From Ectobius pallidus (taxonomy: Eukaryota > Arthropoda > Insecta > Blattodea > Ectobiidae), in the NCBI GenBank assembly GCA_964059195.1, contig CAXKWD010000007.1:152417269-152481268 (forward strand): a stretch of DNA of 64,000 nt. The letters are read 5' to 3'. The notes below the pieces were generated by a model that had not been told where the DNA came from, did no database searches, and saw nothing but the letters and a program-made list of their open reading frames with translations. Shown here piece by piece: positions 1-10,610 of the stretch (positions within the stretch are counted from its first letter, which is position 1; each line of letters opens with the position of its first letter). A program made the position numbers and the translations under genes.

Positions 1-721
1 AAATAGGAATTTTAGGGCACTATAAAACTCTATAAATGTAGGCTAAGCGATTTGTCATGAAACGTCCACATATTTAAAAATTTTCATGTTATTTCATAAG
101 GAACAAAATAGGCATTTGCCTTAAAATCCCAGGTCTAGTTATTACTTAAAATCGTTAACGCATATCTGAATATCATATCTAACTCTGTAGAGTCCTACCG
201 ATGGGAATATGTCTTCAAGATGGTATTACGGAAAAAAAAAATATATATATATCGTACACATCAGCTGCCATAATGTTTCTTGGTAGAAACCGCACAAGGT
301 TTTTTTCCCTCGTCTTCCACGAACTTATAACTGCAGACACATGGCTCTTAATATGTTTTTACACGCATGTGTTCTTTGAGACGTCATAGCCCTCGATCTC
401 TTTGGGATGGCTTTCAGTCCTGATTGATTCTGTGAACCAAACAAAACCACCCTTGCGTCATATTTCTCTTCTAGGGGGCGCTGATAAGGCGTAGAAAGTC
501 ATTCGTATAGGAGCTGCATAATTCAGAATCAGTGGTATAGAAATTGATCCACTTGACCCATTTTCAGCCTTTTATTCTTCTTTCTTTACCAAATTATAAC
601 GAATAATATCTCGTTAAGGGACGATCAAAATGTTGAGAGTTATTTTCTGAACTACTTGTCCTAGAAACTTGAAATTTGGTATACGTAATTGAAGCTTGTG
701 CAGAAATTACAGTTTCAATTT
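1..721. other. Intergenic AT-rich stretch, no gene seen
   Basis: I see no supported coding region, RNA gene or complete mobile element here. Short open frames are random-looking and have no recognisable domain. The segment around 630-690 (a phrase resembling 'gaactacttgtcctagaaac') looks like the degenerate leader of interspersed repeats found elsewhere in insects, but I could not define boundaries. Confidence 0.5.
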
Positions 722-1030
722 TTATTTTAATAAAAACAGATAAACTGATGTATTAAAGTGCCAGAATGCTTTTGTTCATTCAATGATAATTGCAATTATG
801 ATACCCAAGCAAATAAGTTATTAAGCGCCAGAATGTTACTTTGAGATTGTCTGGTGGAAGTGGGAAATTCTTCCGTTTGTCCATGTGCCTGTACGCGCGA
901 TAACTCAGATAACCTTTTTTTCGGATTTGCATGAAACTTGGTATACGCATTTATAACGTCCATGGGACGAAGCCTATTGATTTTGGACCAAATAGGTCGA
1001 TCGGTATCGGAATAATGCTCTCAAATGGAT
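722..1030. repeat. R1-family fragments, two pieces head to head
   Basis: R1 is a name used here for an interspersed family of about 0.5 kb. Its 5' end reads ttattaagtgccagaatg and its 3' part ends cattctggcacttt followed by gttacatcagtttacctg. At 722-806 the 3' end lies on the minus strand. At 808-1030 the 5' part lies on the plus strand, including the conserved core 'gtacgcgcgataactca' and 'catgaaacttggtatacgca'. The family has at least ten pieces in this window. No coding capacity was recognised. Confidence 0.75.
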
Positions 1031-1394
1031 GGTTAACATTTTCAACGTTACTGGTATGCATTTGCGTTGCCGAAAAAATGCCACAAAAGCATAGATATAA
1101 AAGTAATAGAACACCGATTTATGTCAAGATATGAGGAATATTATGAACGGCAGTATGAAAACCACATATTGCGTTATTTTTTTAATTGAATTCAAACATC
1201 ATATAAGTTAAACCCGCTGATGGTTGTTGAATGGTTGTATTAAAATAAATTCTGCTCTGAAAAGGTTAATGATTTATAAAAAATATTTCGAAATACCCGG
1301 ATTACAGGGGCCCGAACTTCATTTATTTATATAAATTAATTTATTATTAATTGGACACTTGTGTTATTGATTGAATTAGTTGAAAGAATAGGAC

Positions 1395-1791
1395 TAGAGA
1401 TGAGCATCAATAGTTAAAACATCGATGTTCACCATCCGCAACCATCGATGTGACAATAATATCGACTCGAAAACACCTATGTATATATATATTTTTTAAA
1501 TCATGGTTTCATAAAATTAGGAAAAGTAAACTGAAATATTTACATGAAAACTATCTGTATAAAAAATCGATGTTTTGGGAAACTCGGCTGCTGTAAATAA
1601 AATCATATCTTAGAACTAAGGTAGGCCTGTTAATCTATTTTAGTACTGTCAATATTTTAAAACATCGATGTTCGGAGGGAAACATCGATGTAGCAAAAAC
1701 ATCGGTTGTTTTCCATCGATGTAAAAATCATCGATCATCGACATGAAAACATCGATGTTTTCAACACATCAGGCATCAATGCTCAATCCTA
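1395..1791. mobile_element. hAT-type MITE, 397 bp, exact 8-bp TSD
   Basis: Flanked by a perfect 8-bp direct repeat aataggac (1387-1394 and 1792-1799). The ends are inverted and related: tagagatgagcatcaat at the left, and attgagcattgatgcc as the reverse complement of the right end. The interior is dominated by repeated 'acatcgatg' motifs in both orientations, so the whole element is semi-palindromic. There is no ORF, so it is non-autonomous. An 8-bp TSD with TA(G)-type ends is the hAT superfamily signature; the specific family is not known to me. Confidence 0.85.
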
Positions 1792-3097
1792 AATAGGACG
1801 TATATAAAAATGCAGAACGGGCAGATTCCTTATGCTTCAAGAGGTGTTTATTGTATTACGGAAACCCCCTCCTTGCACCGACTAGACTACCCGCACAACC
1901 CTAGTTGTCCGCTTTTGTTCTGGCAGTATTGCATTAGGCTAGGGCTCCACTAGCAGTATTTGACTGCTGCCGCGAGCAGCATTCTACTGCCTAAATTTTT
2001 ACTGCGAGAAGGTGGCTTCACTTGCTGTAAATTTTCTGCGAAAAAAAGCTGTAGTTTACTGCTCCGCTCTGCTCAGCCCGGCTTCACTAGCAGTTTTGTT
2101 CTGCGTTGCACACAGCGTTGTGGGGTTCTTGTGCATAGAATATAGACTGTCTTGTAATAATTGGTGGAAATGAGTGCATTGTATATCTTAAAAGGGGGTG
2201 TCACATCAACATCATGGATTTTGCTGAAAAAAATATATGTTAAAGGACCACATGACCTATGTTCAGAAATGAAATATTTTCCTTCTCACTTGATTTGTAA
2301 CAATGTTACAGGCACACGAAGAATCGGGATTTTGGTAAAGAGTTGTACGCAAAGAAAATATTGCAATTTTCAAAGCGCTATAAATCAGAAACCAAAGATT
2401 ATGGAGACTTGAGGTTTTTTTTTATTTGAAAGCCTGTTCATAGTAGTTTCAAATCATGATATGGGAAGACATTTTTAAAATTCTCTTTAACTCTAAAATT
2501 CAACATGAAAATACAAAAAATTGAATTTTTTCCAAAGTTCATGTATTTTTTTTGAATTTGTGAACAGTCGTAAGTCATTACTTTTATTGGGATAATATGG
2601 TGTGGAAACTGGACTAATTATTAGCAATAAAATTTCTGCCCTAGCTTCTCACATTAAGTAGATAAATCTTTCTAAAAAGTGAAAAAACACATTTTTGACT
2701 GTTTGTTAGAAATTATTTTCTCCAAAACACCCATCTCAAAAGTTTTGAAAATTACACAAAATATTCTTTGATGGTTGTTCTTATAGGTGGTACAATCACA
2801 TTGGGGGATATTTGTGTGGAAAACCTGAGAGAATTTTTTCAAAACTACTCTACCTGTTCCATAATGTTGGATATTTATAATGTATTACATTGACAACACT
2901 GTTTTGCCAAATGTTTTCAATGTACACAGTTCTATTAAATGAAATTGTATTGAAAGATCATACCATAGATGGTTGAGTCCATTTCCGGAGTGACGTCACT
3001 TGAATAACATAAACATGCAGTTGAGGAAATGTTCGTCGTAATCTTGATGTTTATGAAGCTTATTGAATACACATGTAAATGTATTGGAACTGAATAC

Positions 3098-3366
3098 TGT
3101 TGGATTGTGCAGCATCCATACTATAATTTAAATACAGGTTGTGTAATATTTAGTTTCTTTGTACAGTTTATAATGTTGGCAACAGAGACTACTGTGTTTT
3201 GTTTCTTAAGTCTCTGTGCAAGATGGCATCCATTTCCGTTTGTGTGTGATGAACTCTGTCTTCCGCCTGTGTCATGTGAGGATGCAAGTATTAATAAATG
3301 CTCCTGCAAATGAAGAATCCGTGTATATCTTTGAAATATAAGATCATCCACTCCAAGAATCCATCA
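3098..3366 (+). repeat. copia-type 5' LTR
   Basis: 269 bp, TG...CA termini, with a start (TGTTGGA) like the copia LTR. The 5-bp TSD aatac immediately precedes it and the primer-binding site immediately follows. A polyadenylation signal (aataaa) lies about 75 bp before the end. The last 17 bp reappear at 3657-3673 as the remnant 3' LTR end. This is a single LTR, not a complete pair, so age by LTR divergence cannot be estimated. Confidence 0.8.
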
Positions 3367-3374
3367 GGTTATGG

Positions 3375-3505
3375 GCCCAGGACGATCAATATCTGCCCAG
3401 GACGATTAATGTCTGCCCAGGACGATTAATGTCTGCCCAGGACGATTAATGTCTGCCCAGGACGATCAATATCTGCCCAGGACGATTAATATCTACCCAA
3501 GACGG
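3375..3505 (+). repeat. 20-bp tandem repeat in the copia leader
   Basis: Six head-to-tail 20-bp units (gcccaggacgattaatgtct with c/t and a/g variants) start at 3375, 3395, 3415, 3435, 3455 and 3475, followed by a decayed seventh (acccaagacggaaact). The unit begins inside the primer-binding site (gcccag is its 3' half), so partial PBS copies are amplified. There are no spacers, so this is not a CRISPR array. Confidence 0.9.
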
Positions 3506-3519
3506 AAACTTCAAGAAAC

Positions 3520-3658
3520 ATGGCGATGGAAGCAGAAACTGGTGCCACTACGACGATTACTGTTTTGTCTGTATCTGGAGTACCAGGGATTATCAAGCTG
3601 GAAGGACGTAACAATTTTGCAACCTGGAAATTCCAAATGAAGTGTTTTCTAATTGAAC
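3520..3658 (+). pseudogene. copia gag, 5' fragment
   Basis: From the ATG at 3520 the frame reads MAMEAETG... and contains KLEGRNNFATWKFQMK (residues 26-41), the typical N-terminal gag signature of Ty1/copia elements (ligand for capsid assembly; K-L-x-G-x-N-F-x-x-W-K). The product should be a capsid/nucleocapsid precursor of several hundred residues. Here it is cut after about 46 residues by the internal deletion and then runs out through the LTR remnant to a chance stop at 3717. Missing: zinc knuckle, protease, integrase, reverse transcriptase, RNase H. It is not functional by itself. Confidence 0.75.
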
Positions 3659-5648
3659 TCCAAGAATCCATCAAATACAATCGGAGGACCAGCTATAATT
3701 GTAGCAAAAAGATGTAGCTTAATGACATTGTTACTTCTCACTATCTAGAATATTTGCATATTAATGTTCGTAGAAATGATAAAATTTGAATGTTTACAGT
3801 ATCTGAAGCTCAGAATGAGGATTTGCATTGAATTAAGTGATTTACACACTTGCTAATTGATAAATTTCTGCATTTATTATCAATCACAATTACATTAAAT
3901 TCTCTTTGAGACTGCGAATCTCACGAAGCCCACTAATCCTTGGTCCAAATATGCTGTGAAACGTACCTTTGGTATGTGATTCACGAAATTACTCACAAAA
4001 TGAAGGATTTTCCCCTTGGTTAGTATTAATGTCCTGAGGATTGATGAAGATTTATTATCTTCGTAAAGAAGTCGTTGCGGTCCTTAATATTCATGGTCGT
4101 TGAATTACTGAATCCATGATAAAAATGAAGAAAAAGGCCTTTTGCCCGAAATTAGCAATATCTTGAAATGCTAGAAACCTTTAATAAGTTGAAAAAGAAT
4201 TCCTTGCTCTTGGAAAAGGTGAATGGAACGTGGATGAAGCTATCCATTTCGAAGAAGTGTGATTAAAAAAACAGAAGGTTGAAATAATTAGATATTCGCC
4301 AACCCAAAAAATAGCTTGATCAAAATATATTGAATTAATTAATCAATTCACGATAAAACACTACACTAAATATAATAATCTCAAAACAAATAAAAATAAA
4401 CAAAGAAATGTTTTAATAGGAAAGTATTTACAAATAAATTTCCCATGTGCTTCTCAAGCTGGATCATTCTTTTCCACATGGACAGTCAGCCCAGCTTCAT
4501 AAGTTTAATGCAGAACACATGAAGATGACAGAAGAACTCTTCTCAGCAGTGTGATGTTACAAGTGAAAAATATAGGCCTAATGATATTTCAGTATTTGTA
4601 TATGTTAACATATATTTTACCTTATGTAGTTTTGTCTAAATCTAGTGATCAATATTAATAATTAACTGAAACTGATGGACTCTCACAAAGAACCAGCAAT
4701 ACCCTTTGCTGAATTTGGACTCAAAAACCTCTAGTGGTAAGATTTCCAATCCGGAAATGGACTCAACCATCTATGGTGTGATCTTTCAATACAATTTAAT
4801 TTAATAGAACCGTGTACATTGAAAACATTTGGCAAATACAGTGTTGTCAATGTATTACATTATATACTAAATGTCCAACATTATGGAACAGGTAGAGTAG
4901 TTTTGAAAAAATTCTCTCAGGTTTTCCACACAAATATCCCCCAATGTGATTGTACCACCAAAAAGAACAACCATCAAAGAATATTTTGTGTAATTTTAAA
5001 AACTTTTGAGATGGGTGTTTTGGAGAAAATAATTTCTAAAAAACAGTCAAAAATGTGTTTTTTCACTTTTTAGAAAGATTTATCTACTTAATGTGAGACG
5101 CTGGGGCAGATATTTTATTGTTAATAATTAGTCCAGTTTCCATACCATATTATCCCAATAAAAGTCATGACTTATGACTGTTCACATATTAAAAAAAAAT
5201 ACATGAACTTTGGGAAAAAAATTCAATTTTTTGTATTTTCATGTTGAATTTTAGAGTTAAAGAGAATTTTAAAAATGTTAAATTGTACAATACAGGATAC
5301 ATCTCTACTTGCACTATGATCTCTTCACTGTCTAGTTCCATTTTGCCAGTACACAAACAAACAAACAATGAACAACAACAAGGGCGCTCGAGACAATGAG
5401 TTACTGCCGCTGCCAGCAGATTTCTACAGCTAGTGAAGCCAGATTGCCGCAGCAGATTACTGCGCCAAAATGGAACATGTTCTATTCCGCGGCAGTAGAA
5501 ATTTTTACTGCCGCAGTAATTGTGTTAAGAGCAGTAAAATGACTGCCCATATAGCCACCTAGGCTTGTTTGCGTGTGTTCCATTTTCAAGCAGTAGAATG
5601 CTGCTCGCTTCAGCAGTCGAATACTGCTAGTGGAGCCGTAGCCTCTGT

Positions 5649-6180
5649 TTTCTTACTTCCTCTGCCCGTTCTATAGGTAGAGGAAGTATTGTGTTCGGCC
5701 CCCAAATTCGAAGTTGAGTCTTTAACATAAATGCACGTTTTGAGGTACCTGAATCCAAAAATACTATTTTCGGATGTGTGTTTGTATGTGTGTTTGTCTA
5801 TGAAACAGCCTAGCTCCAGAACGGAAAATCGTATGAAAAAAAAAATTGCATTTGGTTAAATGCCTACTAGAGATACGACACGAAGATTGGCGACGACTTT
5901 CGCTTGTTTTTAATGGGACTTTACATAAAGAAAATGTTGTTTTTCGCGATTTTCTTGATGACGGCTGTGCCGATTTTATTTAAATTTTGTAAATGGGGTG
6001 CTTATAACAACAGCTAAAACTTTTATTTGAAACAATTTTCTGAAGAGTAGTTATAAACTGTCCACTGTTTGTAGAAACCCAGTCTTGCCTGGTGAACAAT
6101 AAAGCTTTGCATTAGGTTTGAAACAACTGACTACGCGTTTTTTCACGGCCTCTTATTCTATATCAGAATGTGGAATGAGA
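5649..6180 (+). repeat. R2-family interspersed repeat
   Basis: R2 (name used here) begins ttacttcctctgcccgttct. It carries 'ttcgaagttgagt', a 'gtgtgtttgtatgtgtgtt' stretch, 'aaaatcgtatgaaaa', and ends around 'cctggtgaacaataaagc'. Related copies lie at about 24660-25678 (minus), 45780-47100 (plus, interrupted by a mariner) and a fragment near 35698. No ORF. The family is not identified; a non-autonomous DNA element is possible. Confidence 0.65.
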
Positions 6181-6345
6181 AATATGCATTGTTGGCCATG
6201 CTTAGATTATATTTAAACTTATCTATTAAGTAACTAATGTTATCTTAATAGTCCAGATTGCAGGACTATTTATGTTAATTTGTTAGTAACCAAAGATCTT
6301 ATACAAATATTTGTCAATTTGGCACCTGCATTATCAGGAAGAGAA

Positions 6346-7324
6346 TCTAATATATAAAGTCGAATGTGTGTTTGTGGGTATGTTTGTTCCTTATACACAT
6401 CTACATTTCTTTACCAATTTACACGGAATTTTGCACACATACCCAGTTAAGCCCGGGAAGTATAGCGGTCAACATTAAAATTCAAACACAATACTCCTTC
6501 CCTTGAAAATTATATAATTTCTGAGAATTTTATACTGAAAAAAATGAATTGCTGTTTAGTTCACATGGCAACAGTGAATTGTTTACTATGATTACATAGG
6601 GCCTTGGCAAGTATATAGCCTAATGCTGGACTTTAACGAATTATGATTCCATCGATGTAATATATTGGCGAAAATAATTACTGAAAATGAAATCCACGAA
6701 AATAAAGCACAGTGTGATGTAGTCACGTAACTTTCTCTACCCTCGACATAAGAAATATTTACTCACTTCACATTTTGATGTAGAATAAGAGGGACAACTT
6801 AAGTGTGTGAGTATGCTATATCAAAAGTCTGTAAATAATCCTTTCCGCTGATAAGTTATCCATACCTGTAGGCTTTGTATTAGTTGAGAAATAGGGATGT
6901 TTATCATAGGCCCTAAGCATGGGATGGAACATTTTGAGTACTATGCTCGCAGTATATTATGTCCCGGGTTCTAGGGGAGGAAAGTATGAAAGTGATACTG
7001 CATTTCTCTTTTATTTCAGCTCCGAAACGATTGTATAGTAACATGAGAATGAGAAATAAAATTTTCCGTCAAGTCAGTACAATCTTATGTAATTTGTGTT
7101 TCTTCTTATTTCAACCCCTCCCAAGCATGATGTGTAGAAGTAACGGAATGCAGCATTCCACATCCTCTATGAGCCATAGAAAGCTATATCCAGCGTTTTC
7201 TGATGGAATAGTTTGAGTGTGATAAATCTTTTTCTTCATTTCAAGTTCTACATACTGTACCTTCATAAGTTAATTTCAAATTAAAAAATACAAAGCCCGG
7301 GCGACGCCGGGCCTTTTCAGCTAG
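6346..7324 (+). mobile_element. Non-autonomous Helitron, family A, copy 1
   Basis: Starts 5'-TCTAATATATAAA after an A and ends ...ttttcagCTAG before a T, matching the Helitron rule (5' TC, 3' CTRR, insertion between A and T, no TSD). A GC-rich hairpin (gcccgggcgacgccgggc, about 7294-7311) lies about 10 nt before the 3' end, as expected for the Helitron terminator. 979 bp. No Rep/helicase ORF. Copy 2 at 15570-16561 is nearly identical and a rearranged copy spans 57326-59701, so the family has been active. An 85-codon frame (6959-7216) is shared with copy 2 but has no recognised domain. Confidence 0.85.
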
Positions 7325-7762
7325 TAAAATATAAATTTGTAGTGCTGTGGATTTTGAAAGTATATTATTATTATTATTATTATTATTACTATTATTATTA
7401 TTATAACAAAATTAAATACCAATTCCTCTTAATAATTCATATAGGCCCTACGTAATTATTATTGACTTACGTCATTGGTTGCCACGTAATTGTGATTTAT
7501 TATTGCTGTCCAATATTGTGCTTTCTGCCCTTAAATGTATTGATTTAAGTGTTTCTGGAAGAAATTAATAGATTGAAGATGCTATTTTGACCTCAACACT
7601 AAAATATAATTTTTTTCATACTTCAGTATGTTATAAAAAATGCCTCCAATGGATACAGTTAAATTAAATTACATTCAAGATAGAATATTAGGTTTATAAG
7701 TTTTTGTTTTCTCCTAAATATAACAAAATTATTTAAGTGGAGATTGGAACCTAGCTGTTATT
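7325..7762. other. AT-rich spacer with (TTA)n
   Basis: Contains a TTA/TTATTA microsatellite at about 7364-7402 and otherwise unremarkable AT-rich sequence. No gene or complete element seen. Confidence 0.5.
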
Positions 7763-8290
7763 ATTAAGTGCCAGAATGGTACTTCATGAGATTGTGTGGT
7801 GGACGAGAAAATGTCTGTGCGTCCGTCTGTCTATCTGTCTCTCCATGTATTTGTACGCGCGGTAACTCAAATACGGTTTATCGGATTTTCATGAAACTTG
7901 GTATGCGCATTTATAACGTCCATGGGAAGAAGCCTACTGATATTGGACTAAATTGGTTGACCGATACCGGAGTAAAGCTCAATTTAATGCCTGTTTTATG
8001 GTAATATATTAGAAAGAATTCATCACATGCAAATCATATACGGCTTTGGAAGTTGCAATACATGTAGGTTTTGACAAATAACACTACCCACATATTCCTT
8101 CACATATGCTTATCAAACTAGATCATTATCCTTCCGTAATCTCTGCTTAATGATTTGGTCTGGAGCAGCTTAACTCGGAAATCGATTTAAAAAGTAACTC
8201 TTTTTTTCTGCATATCATAATTGCAATTACCACTGATTAAACAAAAGCATTCTGGCACTTTGTTACATCAGTTTACCTGTTTTTATTGGT
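7763..8290 (+). repeat. R1-family repeat, near full length
   Basis: The most complete uninterrupted R1 copy. It starts ttattaagtgccagaatg and ends cattctggcactt at 8248-8260, followed by tgttacatcagtttacctg. The 13-bp core aagtgccagaatg (7766-7778) and its exact inverse (8248-8260) could be terminal inverted repeats, but other copies share up to about 25 bp beyond the right core, so the true ends are uncertain. No coding capacity. Confidence 0.75.
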
Positions 8291-8334
8291 TATATTATTT
8301 CCCAAGTGTCGTAACATTTTCATTGAAAATGTTC

Positions 8335-8643
8335 TGTTGTGCTGGGGGTTTTTCCTCACCTGTGAGAGAAATGTCGGGTAACTTTAGGCCCTTTTGGTCC
8401 CGGGATATCATTTGGCCGTCATTATCATCTTCATTCCATCCTCGCCTTGTTTGGAGTGATGTGTGTGTGTGAATGGTGTGTCTCTTCCTATATGTTCGTG
8501 TTGTCTCGAAGGTGGCCCCGGCATTGGGCTGATCGCTCATCCGGGGAGGCCCTCCATGTCCCTCTCTGTAAGGCCCGGGCTGCTTTGGTCGCTTAAATGT
8601 CCCTACAAGGGAGAGGTGAAACTATGGTAAAGATAGATAGATG
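8335..8643 (+). repeat. LINE/SINE-type 3' end, family R4
   Basis: Begins near gggtttttcctcacctg and ends in a short (GATA)n tail. A second copy at 37131-37495 shares the whole body (for example 'cattatcatcttcat', 'ggccccggcattgggctgat') but ends in a (GAAA)n tail. A conserved body plus a variable microsatellite tail is typical of non-LTR retroposon 3' ends. The segment 8400-8600 is GC-richer than its surroundings and lies just upstream of the host promoter. No coding capacity was recognised. Confidence 0.65.
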
Positions 8644-8749
8644 TTCTGTTATGCATTGAAAATTTTATTGTTCAAATCCATAAACTGCTGACTTATGATT
8701 TGATTTCTCTCGTGTTTTTCTTACGCAATACAAATCTCACGTGCAGTTT

Positions 8750-8922
8750 TGCTTAACCCTGTGTTGTTTACACGTGCCACGCCCACTGAGTCGCATGTTT
8801 TCCATTCTGGTAGTACGCATCGTACCGGGCGCGTTCGCGGCTGTGTAATATAAAAAAATCCTTGAGTGGAGGCATGCGCTCTGTGCGGCTCGGCCACAGC
8901 TCTCGCCGCTCGCTGGTGACAG
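8750..8922 (+). promoter_or_regulatory. Putative TATA promoter and 5' UTR of host gene
   Basis: A GC- and CpG-richer patch in AT-rich DNA contains ccacgccc (8769-8776, a GC-box-like element), cgggcgcgttcgcgg (8826-8840) and a TATA box, tataaaaaaa (8849-8858). A start site 25-32 bp downstream would give a short 5' UTR of about 40 nt before the ATG at 8923. This matches the coding exon immediately downstream, but no transcript evidence is available and an additional upstream non-coding exon is not excluded. Confidence 0.5.
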
Positions 8923-9144
8923 ATGAATGATACGGGTTCTTCCACATTGATCTTCATGTTGTTCCGCCGAGTTTGGGATACAACAACAGCAACTGCAAGT
9001 GACAACTCTAACACCTCAACAACAGCCGGGGCCGGAGCTACTTCTGGTTCCGCTAATATCTTCGCGGTCTGGTACACCAAGCTAGCAACCAATGTCAAAC
9101 GAAGGGGCACATCGTCCCCCAAAGCCGCTCTCAAGAGGTCCCTG
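8923..9144 (+). CDS. First coding exon of an unidentified host gene
   Basis: 74 codons beginning MNDTGSSTLIFMLFRRVWDT. An in-frame TGA (8917-8919) sits just before the ATG at 8923, which supports this start. A second in-frame Met (MLFRRV...) lies 11 codons in. The exon has balanced codon use and much higher GC than the surrounding repeats. A Ser/Thr/Ala/Gly-rich low-complexity region spans about residues 20-46, followed by a basic segment (KLATNVKRRG) and SSPKAALKRSL. The exon ends CCTG followed by GTATGT, a consensus donor, in phase 0. It joins in frame to the 49-nt exon at 55689-55737, giving ...KRSL|LPVADPFLEKVSISDL.... No domain is recognised, so I make no functional claim. A minus-strand open frame across the same DNA is probably a shadow. 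Confidence 0.65.
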
Positions 9145-9180
9145 GTATGTAGCAACAGGTCCACTTCTTAATTTAATATT

Positions 9181-10610
9181 CGTGCATCTTATCTTGTGAT
9201 TTTTAAACGTGTGAAATTTCCCTGTGATCGTCACATGTTATATTTGTTTCGTGTTCCTATACTTATCCTGTGATCGTCAAAACTTGGTGCTATGTTGCTG
9301 TAGTCACATTGTATTTGGTCCGTGTTCCTATAATTATCTTATGATCGTCAAACGTTGTGTTATGTTGCTATAGGTATCTTGAGAAAGTCACATTATATTT
9401 GTTTCGTGTTCCTATAATTATCCTATGATCGTCAAAACTTTGTGTTATACTGCTATAGGTACCTTGAGAAAGTCACGTATTTGTTTCATGTTCCTATAAT
9501 AATTATCATGTGATCGTCAAAACTTTTTGTTATGTTGCTATAGGTACCTTGAGAAAGTCACATTATATTAGCTTCGTGTTCCTATAATTATCCTATGATC
9601 GTCAAAATGTTGTGCTATGTTGCTATAGGTACCCTGAGAAAGTCACATTATATGTGTTTCGTGTTCCTAATCCTGTGATCGTCAAACCTTTGTGCTATAT
9701 TGCTATAGGTGCCTACCTTGAGAAAGTCACATTATATTTGTTTCGTGTTCCTATAATTATCATATGATCGTCAAAACTTTGTGCAATGTTGTGCCCTGAG
9801 AAAGTCGCATATTATATTAAGTTCCGTGTTCCTATAATTATCCTGTGATCGTCAAAACTTTGTGCTATGTTGCTGTAGGTACCCTAAGATCGTCACATTT
9901 TATACCTGTTTTGTGTTCTTAAAGTTACCCTGTGATCATCAAAACTTTGCTATAAATATCCTCGTGCCATTAAGTATTACATTTTCTTGCAATTTATTAT
10001 ATTGGCCCTAAGATGGCTGCATATTTTAACAAAATTACTATACAGTAATTTCTTTGTGATCGTTACATATTTGTGTTAAATTGCTATAGTTACTCCATGA
10101 TGTCACCTATTTCATCTTGCTGTTGTTACCATGTGAAAATCACATTTTGGATCGAGTAGCCATAACTAACCTGTGATCATGAAATGTTTTTTTGTTGCTG
10201 TATTTAATTATTTATTTATTCTGGCAAAGGCAAGGTCATTTGTCCTTCTCTTACGCTCTACCAGTCAATTAAAAAATAATAATTACAATTGAAACAGTAA
10301 TGAAACTTACATAGTTAAGTAAACTAAATTAATTATAATAAATACAATCTAAACATACTTTAAATGTTGTATTACATTGGCTATTATGGTTAGCCTTTGA
10401 CCATCACATATTTCCGTCATGTTCTTGTAGTTACCTTATTTTTATGCTATGCTATTGCTATGGTTACCCAGTGATCGTCACAATATTTGCGTCATATTTT
10501 TGTGGTTACCCTGCGATCGTGATATTTCTGTCTTGTTTCTATGTTTACTCAATAGTCATATGTTTGTGTCATGTTATTGAAGTTACCCAGGGCCAAACTG
10601 CCAGAAGGAT
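9181..10610 (+). repeat. Approximately 85-bp tandem repeat at start of intron 1
   Basis: Recurring module: gttcctataattatcctgtg, atcgtcaaaactttgtgc, tatgttgctataggtacc, ttgagaaagtcacattatat. The phrase 'gttcct' occurs at about 9253, 9324, 9408, 9490, 9578, 9663, 9748, 9828 and 9915, spacing 71-88 bp. Units become degenerate after 9960 but 'gtgatcgtcac' and 'gttacc' motifs persist to about 10600. The degenerate part is interrupted by a retroposon fragment near 10200-10365. No ORF. Confidence 0.85.
10200..10365 (-). repeat. Retroposon 3'-end fragment with TTTA tail
   Basis: Minus-oriented. It begins with a TTTA/TTTAT-rich tail (tattatttatttattct) followed by 'ggcaaaggcaaggtcat' and 'ccttctcttacgctctacca'. 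It resembles the fragment at 34110-34180 (aaggtcttctctaccactca). The tail plus body looks like a LINE/SINE 3' end inserted into the tandem repeat array. Family not identified. Confidence 0.5.

Larger units (their letters stand above)
3098..3673 (+). mobile_element. Internally deleted copia-type LTR retrotransposon
   Basis: The 5' LTR (3098-3366) starts TGTTGGA and ends CA and contains an AATAAA signal near 3293. It is followed immediately by ggttatgggcccag (3367-3380), the initiator-tRNA-Met-type primer site known from Drosophila copia. A leader made of 20-bp tandem units follows, then the start of gag (ATG at 3520). After about 46 gag codons the sequence jumps to actccaagaatccatca (3657-3673), identical to the last 17 bp of the 5' LTR (3350-3366). 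The whole insertion is bounded by a 5-bp TSD, aatac (3093-3097 and 3674-3678). Thus the rest of gag, pol and most of the 3' LTR are missing. It sits in the loop of the long-inverted-repeat element at 1936-5644. Confidence 0.85.
1936..5644. mobile_element. Long-inverted-repeat DNA element (about 3.7 kb)
   Basis: The termini are inverted copies: aggctagggctccactagca at the left and tgctagtggagccgtagcct at the right, with one mismatch. The arms remain inverted and homologous for about 1 kb. For example, 2820-2860 pairs with 4890-4925, and 2960-2985 (ccatttccgga) pairs with 4745-4770. The central 2986-4744 holds a nested copia derivative. No transposase ORF was recognised. The arms are rich in 'actgctg/cagcagt' motifs near the ends. 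No clear target duplication was found, so the superfamily is open (foldback-like or a long-TIR hAT). Confidence 0.75.

Noticed and set aside
3029..3313. 94-codon frame with Cys-rich end
   Set aside because: It lies across the copia 5' LTR boundary; the LTR identification with PBS and TSD explains the sequence better.
3375..3505. Possible CRISPR-like array
   Set aside because: Units are contiguous 20-bp repeats with no spacers, inside a copia leader in a eukaryotic genome.
6959..7216. 85-codon frame conserved in two Helitron copies (also 16193-16450)
   Set aside because: It is shared because the two Helitrons are nearly identical throughout. There is no domain, no codon bias signal, and no evidence of selection from two copies. 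Not annotated as a gene.
8721..9164. 147-codon minus-strand frame opposite the first host exon
   Set aside because: It overlaps the supported + strand exon, has no recognisable motif, and is best explained as a GC-rich antisense shadow.
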